Counted from the stretch's first letter, positions 31,735 to 44,323 are shown. The stretch is 64,000 nucleotides of DNA from Celoporthe dispersa (GCA_016584495.1 WAID01000001.1:1364001-1428000), one strand, 5' to 3'. Numbers and translations: made by a program. Notes: generated by a model from the letters alone, not told the origin.

Positions 31735-33748
31735 ATGAGCAGCAGCCTGTCCATCAGCCAATGTGTGACTGCTACCTTTACACTGGTGAGCCTGCTAGCC
31801 TTGCGAGTCTTGATCACGGATATCAGCCTTACTTTCTTCCATATAGGCCATTACCTACTGCATAGGGCGAGTCGTCTACAACCTCCACTTTCATCCGCTC
31901 TCGAAGTATCCAGGGCCGAAACTTGCTGCCATTTCCGATCTCTGGTGGGCTTATGCCACGTAAGTAGGAAACCTAAATGACTCTGCTGTCACTAGGAACG
32001 CTGGTACCCCTCTTCTACATGCAGCCAGAGTATCTACCAACAGGGCTGGAGTTGACACAATGAAACCGTCAGTATCTCAGGGAGGTATCCATAGATAATC
32101 GAGCAAGTCCTCAAAAAATATGGTAGTTATTCTGCAAACCCCTGCTTTCCTAACCCATCAGACAATGTTAATAGCTGTCCAGGCGACATCGTCCGCATTG
32201 CTCCCAATGAGCTCGTGTTTATCACGCCACAGGCAGCAAAAGGTCAGATCCAGCCATGCCACACCACAAGGCGTCAAAGATATTAACTCAGATCGCCGAG
32301 ACAGACATATACCTCTCCCAGGAGAAGAACCTAGAGTCTTTCGTCCAAGTAGGATATGATGCCTTGGATACAGGCGACGGTGGAATCTCGGGCGAGACCA
32401 ACCCCGTGAAGCACCGCGAGATAGCGAAGAACCTCGCACCCGCTTTTAGCACAAGGAACTTTAAGGCAAAGGAGGCGGCCGTACAGAGGCATATCGATAC
32501 TTTTGTCCAGAATATGAAGGACGTCGGGGCTGGGGAAACAGGAGCTGAGATGCAGTGCTGGACGGACTGGCTGGCTCTTGACCTCTCCTCTGACATGACA
32601 TACGGTCACGACATGGGCCAGATGCGGGACAGTGAGTGCATCAAAACTCCCAAGCCTTCGCCCTGACTCGCTAACTCGGAGGAATTAGTGAAGGACTCAA
32701 CTCTCATGAACGCCACTCTGAAGTTGAACCTTTTCCTGACGATGAGCCAGATCACCAGAAAATTCCGCCTGCTCAGCCCCTTCATATACTTGACCATCCC
32801 ACCGTCCATATGGTCCGCAATGCCAAAACTCATCAAGATGAACACACAATATGTCAAGGAGCGCATCGAGCGCCAGGGCAAGACGGAGCATCTAGACTAC
32901 TTCGAGCAGCTCGTCCCCGCTGACCAGCCCGCGCCCGAGGACAAGAAACAGCTCTATCACATAGAGAATGTGGCAGGACAGCTGCTCCTAGCCAGCTGGC
33001 AACCTCTGGCGAATCAGTTTTACTCTTGTATATTTTTCCTCCTAAATGAGCCGGACGCCTATGCAGTCCTGGTAGGAGAGATCAGGAGAGCATTTGCAAG
33101 CTGCGACGCCATCAGCAACGAAACGACGGCGAGTCTAAAGTACCTGCAGGCCTGCACCCAGGAGAGTTTCCGGCTTCACCAAGACACCGTTGATGGCCTG
33201 CCACGTGTGAGTCCAGGAGCTATGGTAGACGGGGTCTACATCCCTCAGGCTGTAAGTTGAGATTTGCCATGTCCTCATATTTCATCATAGGTCCATCGAG
33301 GAGCCTGTACCTACATATTGTTAATATTCTCTTTTTTTTATACACATATATATAAAAACAGGTTACCTGCCAGATCAGCTACTTCACCGCAGCTAGGAGC
33401 CCACGTTTCTTTGCTGAGCCGCTCAGGTTTCGCCCAGAAAGGTGGTTGCCAGCAGACCATCCGAGGTACGACCCGAAATACAAAGATGACCATCTTAAGG
33501 CCTCCAAGCCCTTCAGCCAAGGCCCGAGAGGCTGTCCTGGAGGTGCTATAGCCGCGACCGTGCTTCGACTGTTCGTTGCAAAGGTCCTGTGGCAGTTTGA
33601 CCTGGAGGCTGTGCCGGCTCAGCGGAGTCTGTCGTTTGATAAAGACTTCAAGTTCCTTACGTTCTGGGAGAGGCCGCCATTTTGGGTACGCTTTAAGCCA
33701 GTCGAAAGGGTAGATGGTCAGGAAGAGGAAGTCACTGCATCGGTTTGA
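31735..33748 (+). pseudogene. Cytochrome P450, probably inactivated (in-frame stop and a phase problem near the N-terminus)
   Basis: Fungal P450 monooxygenase related to isotrichodermin C-15 hydroxylase-type enzymes. Exon 1 (31735-31785, MSSSLSISQCVTATFTL) splices to 31847 giving AITYCIGRVVYNLHFHPLSK. Later parts include RIAPNELVFITPQAAK-DIYLSQEKN across an intron, FVQVGYDALDTGDGG, the ExxR helix (TQESFR) and the heme loop FSQGPRGCPGG (about 33511-33543, Cys ligand). The exon at about 32082-32119 should read RYPWIIEQVLKKYG, but the Trp codon is TAG (32092-32094), and its 5' junction is one base out of phase. The usual I-helix AGx(D/E)T motif is not recognisable (GQLLLASWQPLANQFY instead). The stop may be a real nonsense mutation; a misjudged splice site cannot be excluded. 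Confidence 0.75.
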
Positions 33749-34205
33749 CAATACAAATGACCAAGGAGTGAGGCATGATTTGTGTAGGTACAATAAGTTA
33801 TTATACTGCATCTTGATTAGTGTGTAGGATCTCAGCTACGAGAACTTCCAATACCATCACCCTTAGCAGGTAATTTCAATTAAGGCATGAGATTACAGAT
33901 ATTCCTATGTTGATGTCCTTGAAGCCGAGGATATATTAGAGCGAGAGATCGGTAGAACAAGCTCTTCAAGCCAGATTGGATCGCGGAAGAGAATGTAATG
34001 GAAATAGACTGCTCATAAATGATAATACCTGGAGTCTTCTTCTATACAATGCAGCATACTTAACTGTGCCCTTCAACGCAAGGGGATTCCGGATCCAGCT
34101 CTTATTGCCCTTGTCCAATGCACCCAACAACTCCGATGAACCCGACTGGAAATGTTCTGCAAAAGTATGGCCAACACCAGTATTGTTTCCTTGCAGTGAG
34201 TGTTT
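33749..34205. other. Intergenic between convergent P450 and UPF0183 genes
   Basis: About 460 bases downstream of both genes. AT-rich, no gene seen. Confidence 0.55.
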
Positions 34206-35849
34206 TCAAAAGACAGTGACGGCGCTGACATAGCCATTCTTGAGAACCTCAAAGACCAGACCAGGGAATCCGTACAGGGTCGTAGTAGAGTCCTCGGTCC
34301 CGTCAGCGCGCTTAGGGCCAACACCGGGTGCCACATGGGCACTACTGTCCTCCCAGCCGCCAAGAAACTCAATACTGCTCCCAGGGCTGTCCCCCCAGCC
34401 GCGGTTGAGGACCATACCTCTCTGCTTCTGGATGGCTTCCGCCTCTGAGGAGTAAATAGTTTGCCATTCTTGCCGAAGGTGCTTTTGAATATCTGTAAAG
34501 ACAGTCTCCGTGTTGATCGGTGCTTCTGGCGAAGCGTGATCGAGATATGAGATTTCCCATCTGCAACGTCTGTGTCGGTTGAATGGATAAGAGCCTGGCA
34601 CATTTCCATGGAGAATTAACTTGGTTGCCACCAGGCGATCTGGCGACGCAACCTTGATCATCTTCTCTGGTAGAGTCGACGGGTCCTGTGAGGGAGGTGG
34701 CTCTGATGGGGCCGCTGGTGTCGAGATGAGAACATCGAAACCGAGGTAGAAATAGTTGTAAAAGCACTCCCCGGACACATTGGCAGCCACATCATCATCG
34801 ATCGCTTCATCGTCGTTCGAGTCCTCAGATGTTGTATGTGCTGAAGACTGGTCCGTGTCTGTCGAGTCACCCTGCCGCCTGAGATCATCGCCATCCGGCC
34901 GTGTTCGGCTGTTGCTGGCTGTTCTTATCATATGGATGTACATGCGCTGGTCGTTCTTCCGGTAGATTGCGTCGGGAGGACCAAGTTCCGCCACGAGCTC
35001 CTGTGGCGTTGTCTCGCCCAGTGAGATCCAGACAGAGTTAGTGGTCCATCTCTTAAAGAGCTGAAGCTTGCCACCACCGTGTATCTTGACAAGCGAGATC
35101 TCATCAGGACACACATCCTTGCCCTTTGCAAGCGGTGCGAACGTCTTGATACTGGGCAGTACCTCAGTCCAAAGCGTCTTCCGAGATTGTGCCCAAGAGT
35201 CTCCGTTGAAGACCGCCATCGAGGTGGCTGCCCGTGTCGAGGAAGACAATAAGGTCACGACATCCTTGTCGGGCGAGTACGCTGACCCAGACAAGGGAAA
35301 TGTGAAGGCGACACCCGGGTACGAAAGGACATAGATGCCCATGTCTTGGCCCTCGGCGGCCGCTATGAATTCGCCGTCATAGGTTGGGCCCAGAAAGCGC
35401 TGGTATATATGCTTGAATGTAGGCTCGGCAGCGGCGCTCATGTCTGCCGAAGGCTCGGCAGGGGGCTTCACCAGGTCGCGCTCCGTGTTCTGGTCCTTGA
35501 AGGTAATGTGGTTTTTCGAAAAGTCGACGACCTCTATCAAGCGCAGGCGCTGCTCGGGCCCATCGAAGCGTATCCTGATGCCATTCGCAGGCAGTGTCAC
35601 GGTGACAGGCTCGTTGACCGGGTTCTCGGGGGCGTATGCGAGCTCGAGCCTGGGGAAACGCTGTGGCTCCGCCTTGAGTCGGGTCAGAATATCGTGAAGG
35701 GATGCACCAAGCACTATGAGAAGAGAGGCATAGAGTCAGCAGCGGCCGTGATCAGTAACCTCGCACGTCTTCCAGGACGGAGAGAAACCCATACCCAGGA
35801 AACCCAAGGCGCGCCCCGGATGGAGCTGCGCTGTGAACAGCGACGACAT
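34206..35849 (-). CDS. UPF0183 / PHAF1-family protein
   Basis: Two exons: 35849-35795 (MSSLFTAQLHPGRALGFLG) and 35713-34206, totalling 521 codons including the stop (520 aa). The intron is 81 bases. The family start PGRALGFLVLGASLHDILTR is recreated across the splice. Further family features are the FPRLELAYAPENP and GIRIRFDGPEQRLRLIEV segments and the C-terminal TLYGFPGLVFEVLKNGYVSAVTVF. An acidic low-complexity insert (TSEDSNDDEAIDDDVAANV) interrupts the middle. The human relative PHAF1 associates with BCAS3 at forming autophagosomes; a role at the phagophore in fungi is inferred. The frame is intact. Confidence 0.9.
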
Positions 35850-36650
35850 CGTGTCGATATAATATGCTGGTGGTGGTGTACTGGCCACAGTGATCAGTTG
35901 TAAGAAAATACGTTCTATTTTGCGGTGGTCTCGTCGGCCACAGTGTTCCGTGTGAGAGGATCGTGGACGAAGCAGTAATTACCCTTTCTCACGTTCTCGA
36001 GGAGTCCGGCAAGCGGTAGTCAGTCAGTCGCGGGCCTGCCGCGTGATGCGGTTCAGCTCAGGGGACCCTTCAGGCTTCAGGGGACCTCCAGGCGGGATGG
36101 CAAGTACGAAGGAGAACGCGGGGTCCTCTGAGACGTCATCTGCAGGTGTCACCAGGGGGGTCTAGCGTGCACCCAAGGGTTGTACAGTAGTATCGATAGT
36201 TGCTGTGACGACGGGCCGGGGCCACAATGCTCCGCTAAAGAATGGAGATACAGGGGTCTCGCAGCAGCCGACCCGCCGTGGAGTCAATACGCGCCCTCCA
36301 AAGCAAACCCAGCAGACCTCAGCTACACATAGTAGTAGCCTTGTATTCATGTATTCATGTCTCGGCTCTTGATCCTAGCACAGCTGCACACACACACACA
36401 CATACACACTTCATCTGCTGACGTTACCGCATCTTACGCTATTTTGATATACCAATGCTTCCACGACAATTTGATGCTTCGGCCCCTGGGTTACACAACA
36501 TTCATTTGATCCTCGAGTAAATAAAGAAAATAACAGTCTCTGGTCGAGCGCGACTTTCTTCTTCCTCCCGAGTTCACTCCACAACAAACCGCCGCGCTGG
36601 ATTCCAAACGCTCAGCTCCCCTGAGGAGGGGCGCCAGATCCTCAACCACC
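35850..36650. promoter_or_regulatory. Divergent promoter region of UPF0183 and kinesin-5 genes
   Basis: About 800 bases between divergent starts. It contains a CA repeat at about 36385-36408. No gene is supported here; it is likely to hold both promoters and the kinesin 5' UTR. Confidence 0.5.
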
Positions 36651-39600
36651 ATGCCTCCTCCTCCTCCATCACGAACCGGCGCCGCCGGGCGCGCAAGCAT
36701 TCGTCAAGGATCACGCGTCCCGTCCTTCCGACCCCAGAGTGCCGCCGCGACCCCGCGACTCGACAGGTCCGTCGCCGCATCCCCCGCAGGGTCCACCTCG
36801 TCTGCGCCGAACGCTGCAGGTATGAAGCGCAAGGAACGCGATTTCGACTCCGAGTTCAGCGAGGAGACAAATATCAGTGTCGTGGTGCGGTGTCGAGGGC
36901 GTAACGAGCGCGAGGTGCGCGAGAATAGCGCCGTCGTCGTCAATACGGATGGCGCAATGGGCAAACACATCGAGCTATCCATGGGCCCCAATGCGCTCAG
37001 CAACAAGACTTATGCCTTTGATCGCGTCTTCTCGCAGGCATCGGACCAGTCTATGATCTTCGACGATGTGGTGAAACCCATCTTGGGCCAGGTAAGTTTG
37101 GGCGAGGGTGATGGCGAGACCGCAAAGCGCGTGCCCAGGCTGACTGGCAACCACAGATGCTCGCTGGCTTCAACTGCACCATCTTCGCTTATGGTCAGAC
37201 TGGTACTGGCAAGACCTACACCATGTCTGGCGACATGACCGAGTCTCTAGGGCTGCTCGCTCCCGATGCTGGCATCATTCCTCGTGTCCTGCAGGCCCTG
37301 TTCAATAAGCTTGAGGCCGACGGAACCGAGAGCTGTGTTCGGTGCTCATTTATAGAGCTCTACAACGAGGAGCTTCGCGATCTGCTGACCCCCGACGAGA
37401 ACGCCAAGCTAAAGATATTTGACGACCTGTCCAAGAAGGGCCACGCTTCGACAATGGTGCAGGGTGTCGAGGAGCGACACATCACGAACGCGGCCGAGGG
37501 TATTGCGCGACTTCAGGAAGGGAGCATGAGACGCCAGGTCGCCGCAACCAAGTGCAATGATTTGAGCAGTCGGAGTCATACCGTCTTCACCATCACAGTT
37601 CACGCCAAGCGCCCAGGAGGAGGTGGTGATGACTTCATCAGCCTCGGGAAGCTGAACCTGGTCGACCTTGCGGGTAGCGAGAACATTCAGCGGTCTGGGG
37701 CGGAAAACAAGCGAGCTGCAGAGGCGGGCCTCATCAACAAGAGTCTACTAACGCTCGGCCGCGTCATCAATGCGCTTACTGACAAGAGCTCTCACATCCC
37801 TTACAGGGAGTCGAAGCTCACACGGCTGCTCCAGGACTCGCTTGGAGGGCGGACCAAGACATGCATCATTGCGACCATATCACCAGCCAAGAGCAACCTG
37901 GAGGAGACCATCTCAACATTGGACTATGCGTTTCGGGCAAAGAACATCAAGAACAAGCCGCAGGTCAACACTCTTATCAACAAGAAGGCATTGTTGAGGG
38001 AGTTCACGGCAGAGATTGAGAGGCTGAAGACGGAGCTGATCGCCACTCGGCTGCGCAACGGCGTACATCTCACCAATGAGGCCTACGAGGAGATGACGGC
38101 TCAGAGCGAATCGCGTCGCATTCTAGCTGATGAGCAGGCCGCCAAGATTGAGACTATGGAGTCAAACCTCCGCATCAAGGTACAAGAGCTCTTTGCCTTG
38201 ACCTCGAGCTTTATGGGACTCAAGAAGGAGCACGAGGGCACCAAGGCGCAGCTTGACGAGACAAGAGAAGTCCTCGACCAGACGGAGATCATCCTGGCGG
38301 CAACTCGGAAGACGCTTGCGGAGGAGACGCACATTCGAAAAGCGCACCAGATGACTGAGCAAAAGCTGGCTGCCGTCGGAGGAGAGCTTATTACCACGTT
38401 GAGGAAGACCGTTGGCGATGTCGGTGGGCTTCGCGCAAAGAACAAGAGAAAATCAGACCTGCAGGACCTGAACCGCAGCACCTGGGCCATGTCGCAAGCC
38501 CAGGTCACAGACGTCACCGAACTTGTCGAGAGCCGCATCCAGGATTTCCGCAGAGATCAGGAAGATCACATTTCGAGTGTGTCCGAGAGAATGCATACCT
38601 TTGTTCAAGGGGAACTGCAAAAGCTCACGGCGACGCAGAGTTTTCTTGACGAGAATCTCCAGAGGTTCGAATCATCGCGAGACGGCCTTTTAGAGCAGAA
38701 GCAGCGCTCTAAAGAGGAGATGGACAACGTTCTGGAAGAGATCAAGGTAGTCAGGAACAACATCAAGGAGCGGGTAGGAGAAAGCCTCCAGGCGATAGCT
38801 GCGGCGGCAGAGAGAATAGCGGCGGACGTGCTCAGCGAACTGGATACATTTCACAGTCACCTGCACACATCCTACAGCTCTCTCGGCAAGGACTTCAAGT
38901 CTATCTTCGAGGACTTGCTACGGCATCTCGGCTCCCAACGAAGCGAATCCGATTGTCTGAGGCGCCAATTGGAGGAGGCAAGCCAGGCCATGGTTCAGGC
39001 AAACGAATCAGTGTCTGACCAGATTCAAGAGGTGATCGAGGGAGAGCGCAAACAAGCTGCAGAGGACCGGCAGAAGCTGTTGACGCAGATTACCGGCCTC
39101 ATCAATGCTCATGCCGAACAGCAAGAGTCTCGCCTCGCTGGCAAGGCCACGAAGATTCAGCACCATGTCAACGGGGCCAAGGAGGCCTTCGGGGGCCAAG
39201 TAGCGATCTACTCAGCCGGCATGGACCAAGTGGAGTCGGACGAGGAGAAGTTTTTGCAAGATGTTGCCAAGTCCAGAGACACCTTGAAGACGAAGCTCAA
39301 GGACGACTGGGTTGTAAGTCTTCGGTCTGACCGTGTTATGGTCCGAAGCGAAATACTGACATCTTGAGAACAGACCGCGAGTGATCACAGCACATCTATA
39401 CAGACCACGACAAAATCTGTGCATGAGGAGACCGTTCGCGTTGTCGGCGAGCAGATGACGGATTTGGAAGTCCAGATGACAGACTTGGACGATTTCTTGA
39501 CCAGAGCTCAATCTGAAAATGCTGATCACCACAGCCGACATTCAGGGTCTATGGATAAGCTATCAGCAACCGTGGGAGATTCATTCTCAAATATTTCAAC

Positions 39601-40264
39601 TCATTACGAACAAACGTTCTCCCGTGTCCAGGGTCTCAGGACAGACATGGAGGCAGATGTGGAGCGGTTACAAGGCGATCTCGAGCCTCTAAGCGACACG
39701 CTTTGCCAGCCACTCAGCAAGCTGCGACAAGACATCTCCCACACCAACCTTCGAGAATATGAGCCCACAGGAGAGACGCCAGAGAAGGTCCAGTACCAAT
39801 ATCCCACCCAACTTCCTCGAACAGCATCCCAGGATGCCCTCGTCGCCAGCATGCGAGATGGATCAAGTGCCCAAACGCCGAGTCGAGCAATTGCCACCCC
39901 TGGCAGGCGGACGCCGGCACCGCAGGCACAGGTCTTTAACGACTTGGACCATGCGGAGCAGGCTCGATCGCCAACGCGGCCAACATCATCTGACTCAACG
40001 ACACGGAACCCGCTGGCTTCTAGCCTACGTGAGGTGAACACAAACCTGACGACCAGCTCACTGATGTTTGATCCGTCTGCGAGTGTCCTATCGGTTCTCC
40101 CATCCGGTGACGAGAACTCGATGCCCGTGGTCAAGAAGGGCACGAGTCGAATCCCGCGGGAGGGTAAAAGTAAGAAGATGCGCCTCGACGGAGTTGAGAA
40201 TTTGCCTCCATCAGAGCTATCGCAGAGCACGCAGAGGAGAAGGAGCCCTCGACGACAGCAGTGA
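36651..40264 (+). CDS. bimC: Kinesin-5 (BimC/Eg5 family) mitotic motor
   Basis: Homotetrameric plus-end motor that slides antiparallel microtubules and separates spindle poles. Exons 36651-37091, 37157-39313 and 39374-40264 sum to 1163 codons including the stop (1162 aa), close to known BimC proteins. The motor domain begins at about residue 73 (NISVVVRCRGRNERE), with P-loop GQTGTGKT, switch I NDLSSRSH and switch II LVDLAGSE, followed by the kinesin-5 neck (YAFRAKNIKNKPQVN). A long coiled-coil stalk follows. The C-terminal tail contains a BimC-box-like segment (NPLASSLREVNTNL, then FDPSASVL) and a basic end rich in Ser, Pro and Arg. Both introns use GTAAG donors. The frame is fully intact over 3.6 kb, in contrast to many neighbours. 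Confidence 0.96.
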
Positions 40265-40938
40265 AGCGTCGGGCTGCATAACATGTCATGTCATCATCAA
40301 AGGACTCCTGGTGTTTTCGAATGTTTGGTTCACGGCCGCATGGACTTGGTGGGTTAGAATGGCCGGTTGTCTGTTTTCAAAGACTACAGATGCTGCGCCT
40401 GGAATGGTGTACACAAGCTACGGAGTGTCTGGTGTAGGTTTTATTTAGTATTTCTGATACCCCTTGGAATGTGGTGTCGTACGTTGTCTGGTTTAATGAA
40501 ATTAATTCCATTGTTTTTGACACATCTTCTGGCGCGGACTCCCAACTTCACGCCTGTGACTTGTTCCTGTTGTCCGTTTGCTCTCAATGCAGCAACTCGT
40601 ACAAGTCCAAATAGGTATTGATTCTGCTGATCTGCCTGCTTCGGTTTGATGGCACTGCAGGTAAGCATCATGACATTGGCATACACGCCCTTCCGGGTGG
40701 AGTAGTTGGAGTTCGACTACAGAGGACAAGACCAAAGGGCGCGGTGGCGATCCCAGCTCACAATCCGTAGGTATAAAAAGGGATCGGAAGAGTAAAATAA
40801 ATTACAGCATGAGATTCGAGTTCTGATTCTGTTTGTTTTATAATTCCCCAGACTCCTATTTGGCAGCTTACCAGTCTGACTACCCGTCAAAGCAGAGCTT
40901 TCTCTGCCCTTTTTACGTAGCACTTCAACTTCACCGTC
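40265..40938. other. Intergenic between kinesin-5 and HAD genes
   Basis: About 670 bases with the kinesin 3' flank and the promoter of the rightward HAD gene. No gene is seen. Confidence 0.5.
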
Positions 40939-41738
40939 ATGGCCCAGATCGACAACACAGCCGAGCTCACTGGCTACAAGGCCCTGTCCTTCGACTGCTA
41001 CGGCACCCTGATAGAATGGGAACCAGGCCTCGTCGCCGCGCTGCAGCCCATCCTCGACAGCCTGCCCGCGGACCACGCCTTCGCCCAGGACCCGAAGCGC
41101 GCCCTCCAGCGCTTCGACGAATTCTCCAACGAGCTAGAGCGGACCCAACCGACTCTCAGGTACGACGTGAACCTGAGCACGGCGATGAGGAAGCTCGCGG
41201 CGGAGCTGGGCGTTGAGGATAAGGTGGCCGACGTGGCGTACGACGAGATGGCAGCGGGGCCTGGGGGTGGCCCACGTTCCCGGACACGGTCGAGGCGCTG
41301 CGGGTGCTCAAGCGGCACTACAAGCTGATCATCCTGTCCAACATCGACAATAGCAACATCGCACGTACGACGGCGGGACCGCTTGCCGAAGTGCCCTTCG
41401 ACGCGGTGTACACGGCCGAAGACATCGGCAGCTACAAGCCCAGCGCCAGAAACTTCGAGTACCTATTCCGCAGGGCACGGGACGAGCTGGGCGTCGATGT
41501 GGACAAGGGCGAGCTGCTGCACGTGGCGAGAAGCCTGCGGGTGGATCACAGCGCAGCGAAGGCGCTGGGTTTCAAGAGCTGCTGGATCTCGAGGGGCGGT
41601 GATAAGAAGGAGGGCGAGGGGATCGGGGGCGATTTTGAGCGCATGGTGGAGGACGGGGAGGTCAGTTTCCAATGGAAGTTCGACACTCTTGGTGATTTTG
41701 CAGCCGAGGTTGCGAGGCAGTTTGGTGACAAGGAGTGA
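40939..41738 (+). CDS. HAD-family hydrolase, haloacid dehalogenase type II-like, one frameshift
   Basis: Small phosphatase/dehalogenase-fold enzyme. Motif I is LSFDCYGTLIEWE (nucleophile Asp), motif II LIILSNIDNS, motif III the Lys in IGSYKPSARNFEYLF, and the final part VARSLRVDHSAAKALGF matches the 2-haloalkanoic dehalogenase group. The frame breaks at a run of five G (41263-41267). Adding one base gives EMAAGPGGWPTFPDTVEALRVL, fitting the family, so I infer a one-base deletion and a protein of 266 residues. Starts at 40939 (MAQIDNTAELTGYKALSF). Fungal members of this group mostly have unknown substrates. Confidence 0.87.
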
Positions 41739-41858
41739 AGAGAGGGAGAGAGGGAGATTGTCGGCTGCATGGACGAAACCGCATCGAGAGCGCCAGCGCT
41801 CGGAACAGGTCGAGTTGTGTGGGTATCGTATGAACTAGCTCTCAGACGAGTCGCTTCG

Positions 41859-44022
41859 TCATGCTATGCGCTGTTCGTCGCCTAGTTCAGATTCCCGTCG
41901 CCGCTTCTCCGATGTTCTCTGGGCCCTCTTCTTGGTATCCTCTGTTCTCCAGCCCTTCTGGACGCGTATGGGCTCAAGATGCCCATCACGGTGAACACCA
42001 CCAAGCCGGTGGCCCCTCTCCAAATCCCTTGTTGTAGTACCAGCAGAACTCTCACCACCATGAACAAGCTTCAAGTGCCTCTCCAGATTGTACATCCTAT
42101 CAAAACCCGTATAGGCCCTCTTACAGTCAACATGGGGACAGAAATGCTGTCCCACGGCAGGGCTGCGCGTGTGTCGCTTCTTCTTGGACGACTCATTCCC
42201 ACGGCCCTCCTCGTCGCTTGCGCCCGAGCTCGCATCTCCGTGCACTCTTTTTAAGTGCCTTTTCAGGTTATAAGGCCTATCGAAAGCTTTGCTCGCCCTT
42301 TCGCAGTCGGCATGAGGGCAGAACAGCGGGCCTGTCGAGGGCGCACGAGACCCGCTCCGCCTCTGTGGCTTTCTAGGTGCCTCACGCCCGCGGCTCTCCT
42401 CGTGATTCATTTCTGGCGAGACGGCCCTGCTCGGTGCGGCGCTGGACGCTCGAATTGCTGACCGTACCTGGCGCATACGAAAGTCGTCGGCTTCGTTTTC
42501 GCTATCATCTGAAGCCCTTGAGGGCACGTCCTCGCCAGGTAGATGGCGTCTCGTCTCAACGGCTCCGTCATCAGTGATGGTGTGCATCTCCATGCCCTGG
42601 CGAAACAGGTTCGCACACCTCTGCGTCGCGCGCTCAATGACCTTCGGTGAGAAACCTGCCAGAGCAGCGGCGCCCATGACATCCCCCCAATCGCGCAGGT
42701 TCAATTTTTCCATCTTCTTCTGCATCCAGTACTCATCAGTCTCGTCAATGCTCTCCCGCCTTTGGCTCCTCCCCCGTGTCTCTCTGCGCGGCGACTTCGC
42801 GCTCTCTGCTGCTGTGGTCGTGCCTCCATCCTCCTCGTCCGAGAACACGGGCCGTTTCTTCTTCTGCTCTTTGGCACGTCTGATGAGAAAGGCTCGCTCG
42901 CTCTCGCCCTCTCTGGGCATTGATGTAGGTTTACGGCCACGTCTGGATTTTACCTTCTCTTGCTTCTTCTCAGGAGTCAGGGCTCGGCCAATCGTTGAAG
43001 CCAGAGACATGCTGCGTGAGCGAGCACGCTCGGTGCTAGCGCGCGATGTCCCGTGGGATCGAGACCGAGACTGACGGCCACGTCGCTTCGTGTCGTCCAT
43101 GTCCTCGTCCTCGTCCTCTGAGGATGATGTGTCGTCTGCGAAGTCTGCGAAGTCTTGCGTGCTGGACATCCGAGCGTTGTGCAGGACAGTCAAGGTTCGG
43201 TCCAGCTTCTCGAGGATCGCTCGAGTGGTTGGCCGTATGAGCTCGTACGAGACGTCATCATCGGTAGCCATGGCAGGCTTGAATACCTTCTTAGTCGCCA
43301 TCTTCTCATCCTCAGACTCCACCTCACTAGAAAGAGACTCATTCTCTGACGAAACAGGATCCCTTTTGACGTTTCTAGCCACATGAGGAGGAGCCTTTGG
43401 ATTATTGAACGTCCTCTTTCGAAATCTCTCCTTGGCGCACCTTAGGACAGCAGCAGAGATGACCTCTTCCAGCTTGGAACTAGGTGCCTCCCTCTCCACG
43501 CGCCGAAAAGTCAACACCTCATCCTCGTCTTCCGTCCTCTTCAAGAAGTCATCAGGAGGCAGGAGCTGCACATTCAACGGCCACGCTGTCCAGCTTCTGA
43601 GAGGTTCCCACGGCCTAGTGTGGGAAGCTTGGCCCGTTTCTGCGTCGACGTCCTACCCCTCGGGAGAAAAGAAGAAGAAATCAGCTGCAAGTTCTGTTCG
43701 TCTAGGTGTTTCCCTTGCCCTTCCTTACCTCTGACGATCTCGCGATACGAACCTGGTCCTCTCCCGGCGCGTCACCAAGCAGAGAACGCGCCGGGAGATG
43801 CTTCAGCGCGAAGGCATTGTACAGATGCACCGACAGATCCTGGTTCTGCAGCCTCTCGAGGGCATTGTAGGTGAGGCGGTCCTCTTCTGTGAGGGCCCGC
43901 CAGCTCTGCGGTGGACCGCGCCAGCGGTTGGGTCGCGCCGCGAACAGGTCTTCTGAGTCCTCGGATTGGATCTCAGAGGTGCTCTTGTCCCATTCGCTGT
44001 CATCGTCTTGTGAACTCGCCAT
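41859..44022 (-). CDS. RRN9: RRN9-domain RNA polymerase I transcription factor with two C2H2-like fingers
   Basis: Rrn9 is part of the upstream activating factor that recruits Pol I to rDNA in yeast. Exons 44022-43729 and 43652-41859 give 696 codons including the stop (695 aa). The N-terminal RRN9 domain is unmistakable (RPNRWRGPPQSWRALTEEDR, then LQNQDLSVHLYNAFALK). The middle is long, charged and Ser/Arg/Glu-rich, with a conserved-looking patch WMQKKMEKLNLRDWGDVMG. The C-terminus has two similar finger-like repeats, FCPHADCERA...HLKRVHG and FCPHVDCKRA...HLKLVHG, which yeast Rrn9 lacks as far as I know. A 12-bp inverted repeat lies in exon 1. NOP7 is next on the same strand, so two ribosome-biogenesis genes are neighbours. 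Confidence 0.88.
43760..43798. repeat. 12-bp GC-rich inverted repeat inside RRN9 exon 1
   Basis: TCTCCCGGCGCG (43760-43771) and CGCGCCGGGAGA (43787-43798) are exact complements separated by 15 bases, within coding sequence near the end of exon 1. On the coding strand they encode the RSLLGDAPGE region. Probably coincidental, but stable. Confidence 0.5.
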
Positions 44023-44323
44023 ACTGGTTGTGAGGTTTCATGTTCGTCCTCGTTAGGTCTTGTAGTGGAAGGGTTTACAGTGGCTATTGAGTGGGTGCGA
44101 GCCGCTGAGGCTAGGGTTTTAGCGGCTGGTATTTGTAACACTCGGGGAAAGTAACCTCAACAGCATGATTTATAGAGGCAGGCACAGACAATTTTAAGAA
44201 GAGAAAAAAATGAAATGAGCCGCAACAAGAAAGTTCGAGTGGCAAATTGGACAGGTAAATGATCCTATAGAAATAAATCGGTAATTGTAATTTCATTATT
44301 GCTATCCTCTGAGAATGCGTCGC
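44023..44323. other. Short intergenic region between NOP7 stop and RRN9 start
   Basis: About 300 AT-rich bases with the RRN9 promoter and NOP7 3' flank. No gene. Confidence 0.5.

Noticed and set aside
3096..33748. Secondary-metabolite cluster built from the glycosyltransferase and P450
   Set aside because: The two genes are about 27 kb apart, separated by housekeeping genes, and no backbone synthase is present.
36385..36408. CA repeat as a regulatory element
   Set aside because: Common microsatellite; nothing beyond its position in a promoter region supports a function.
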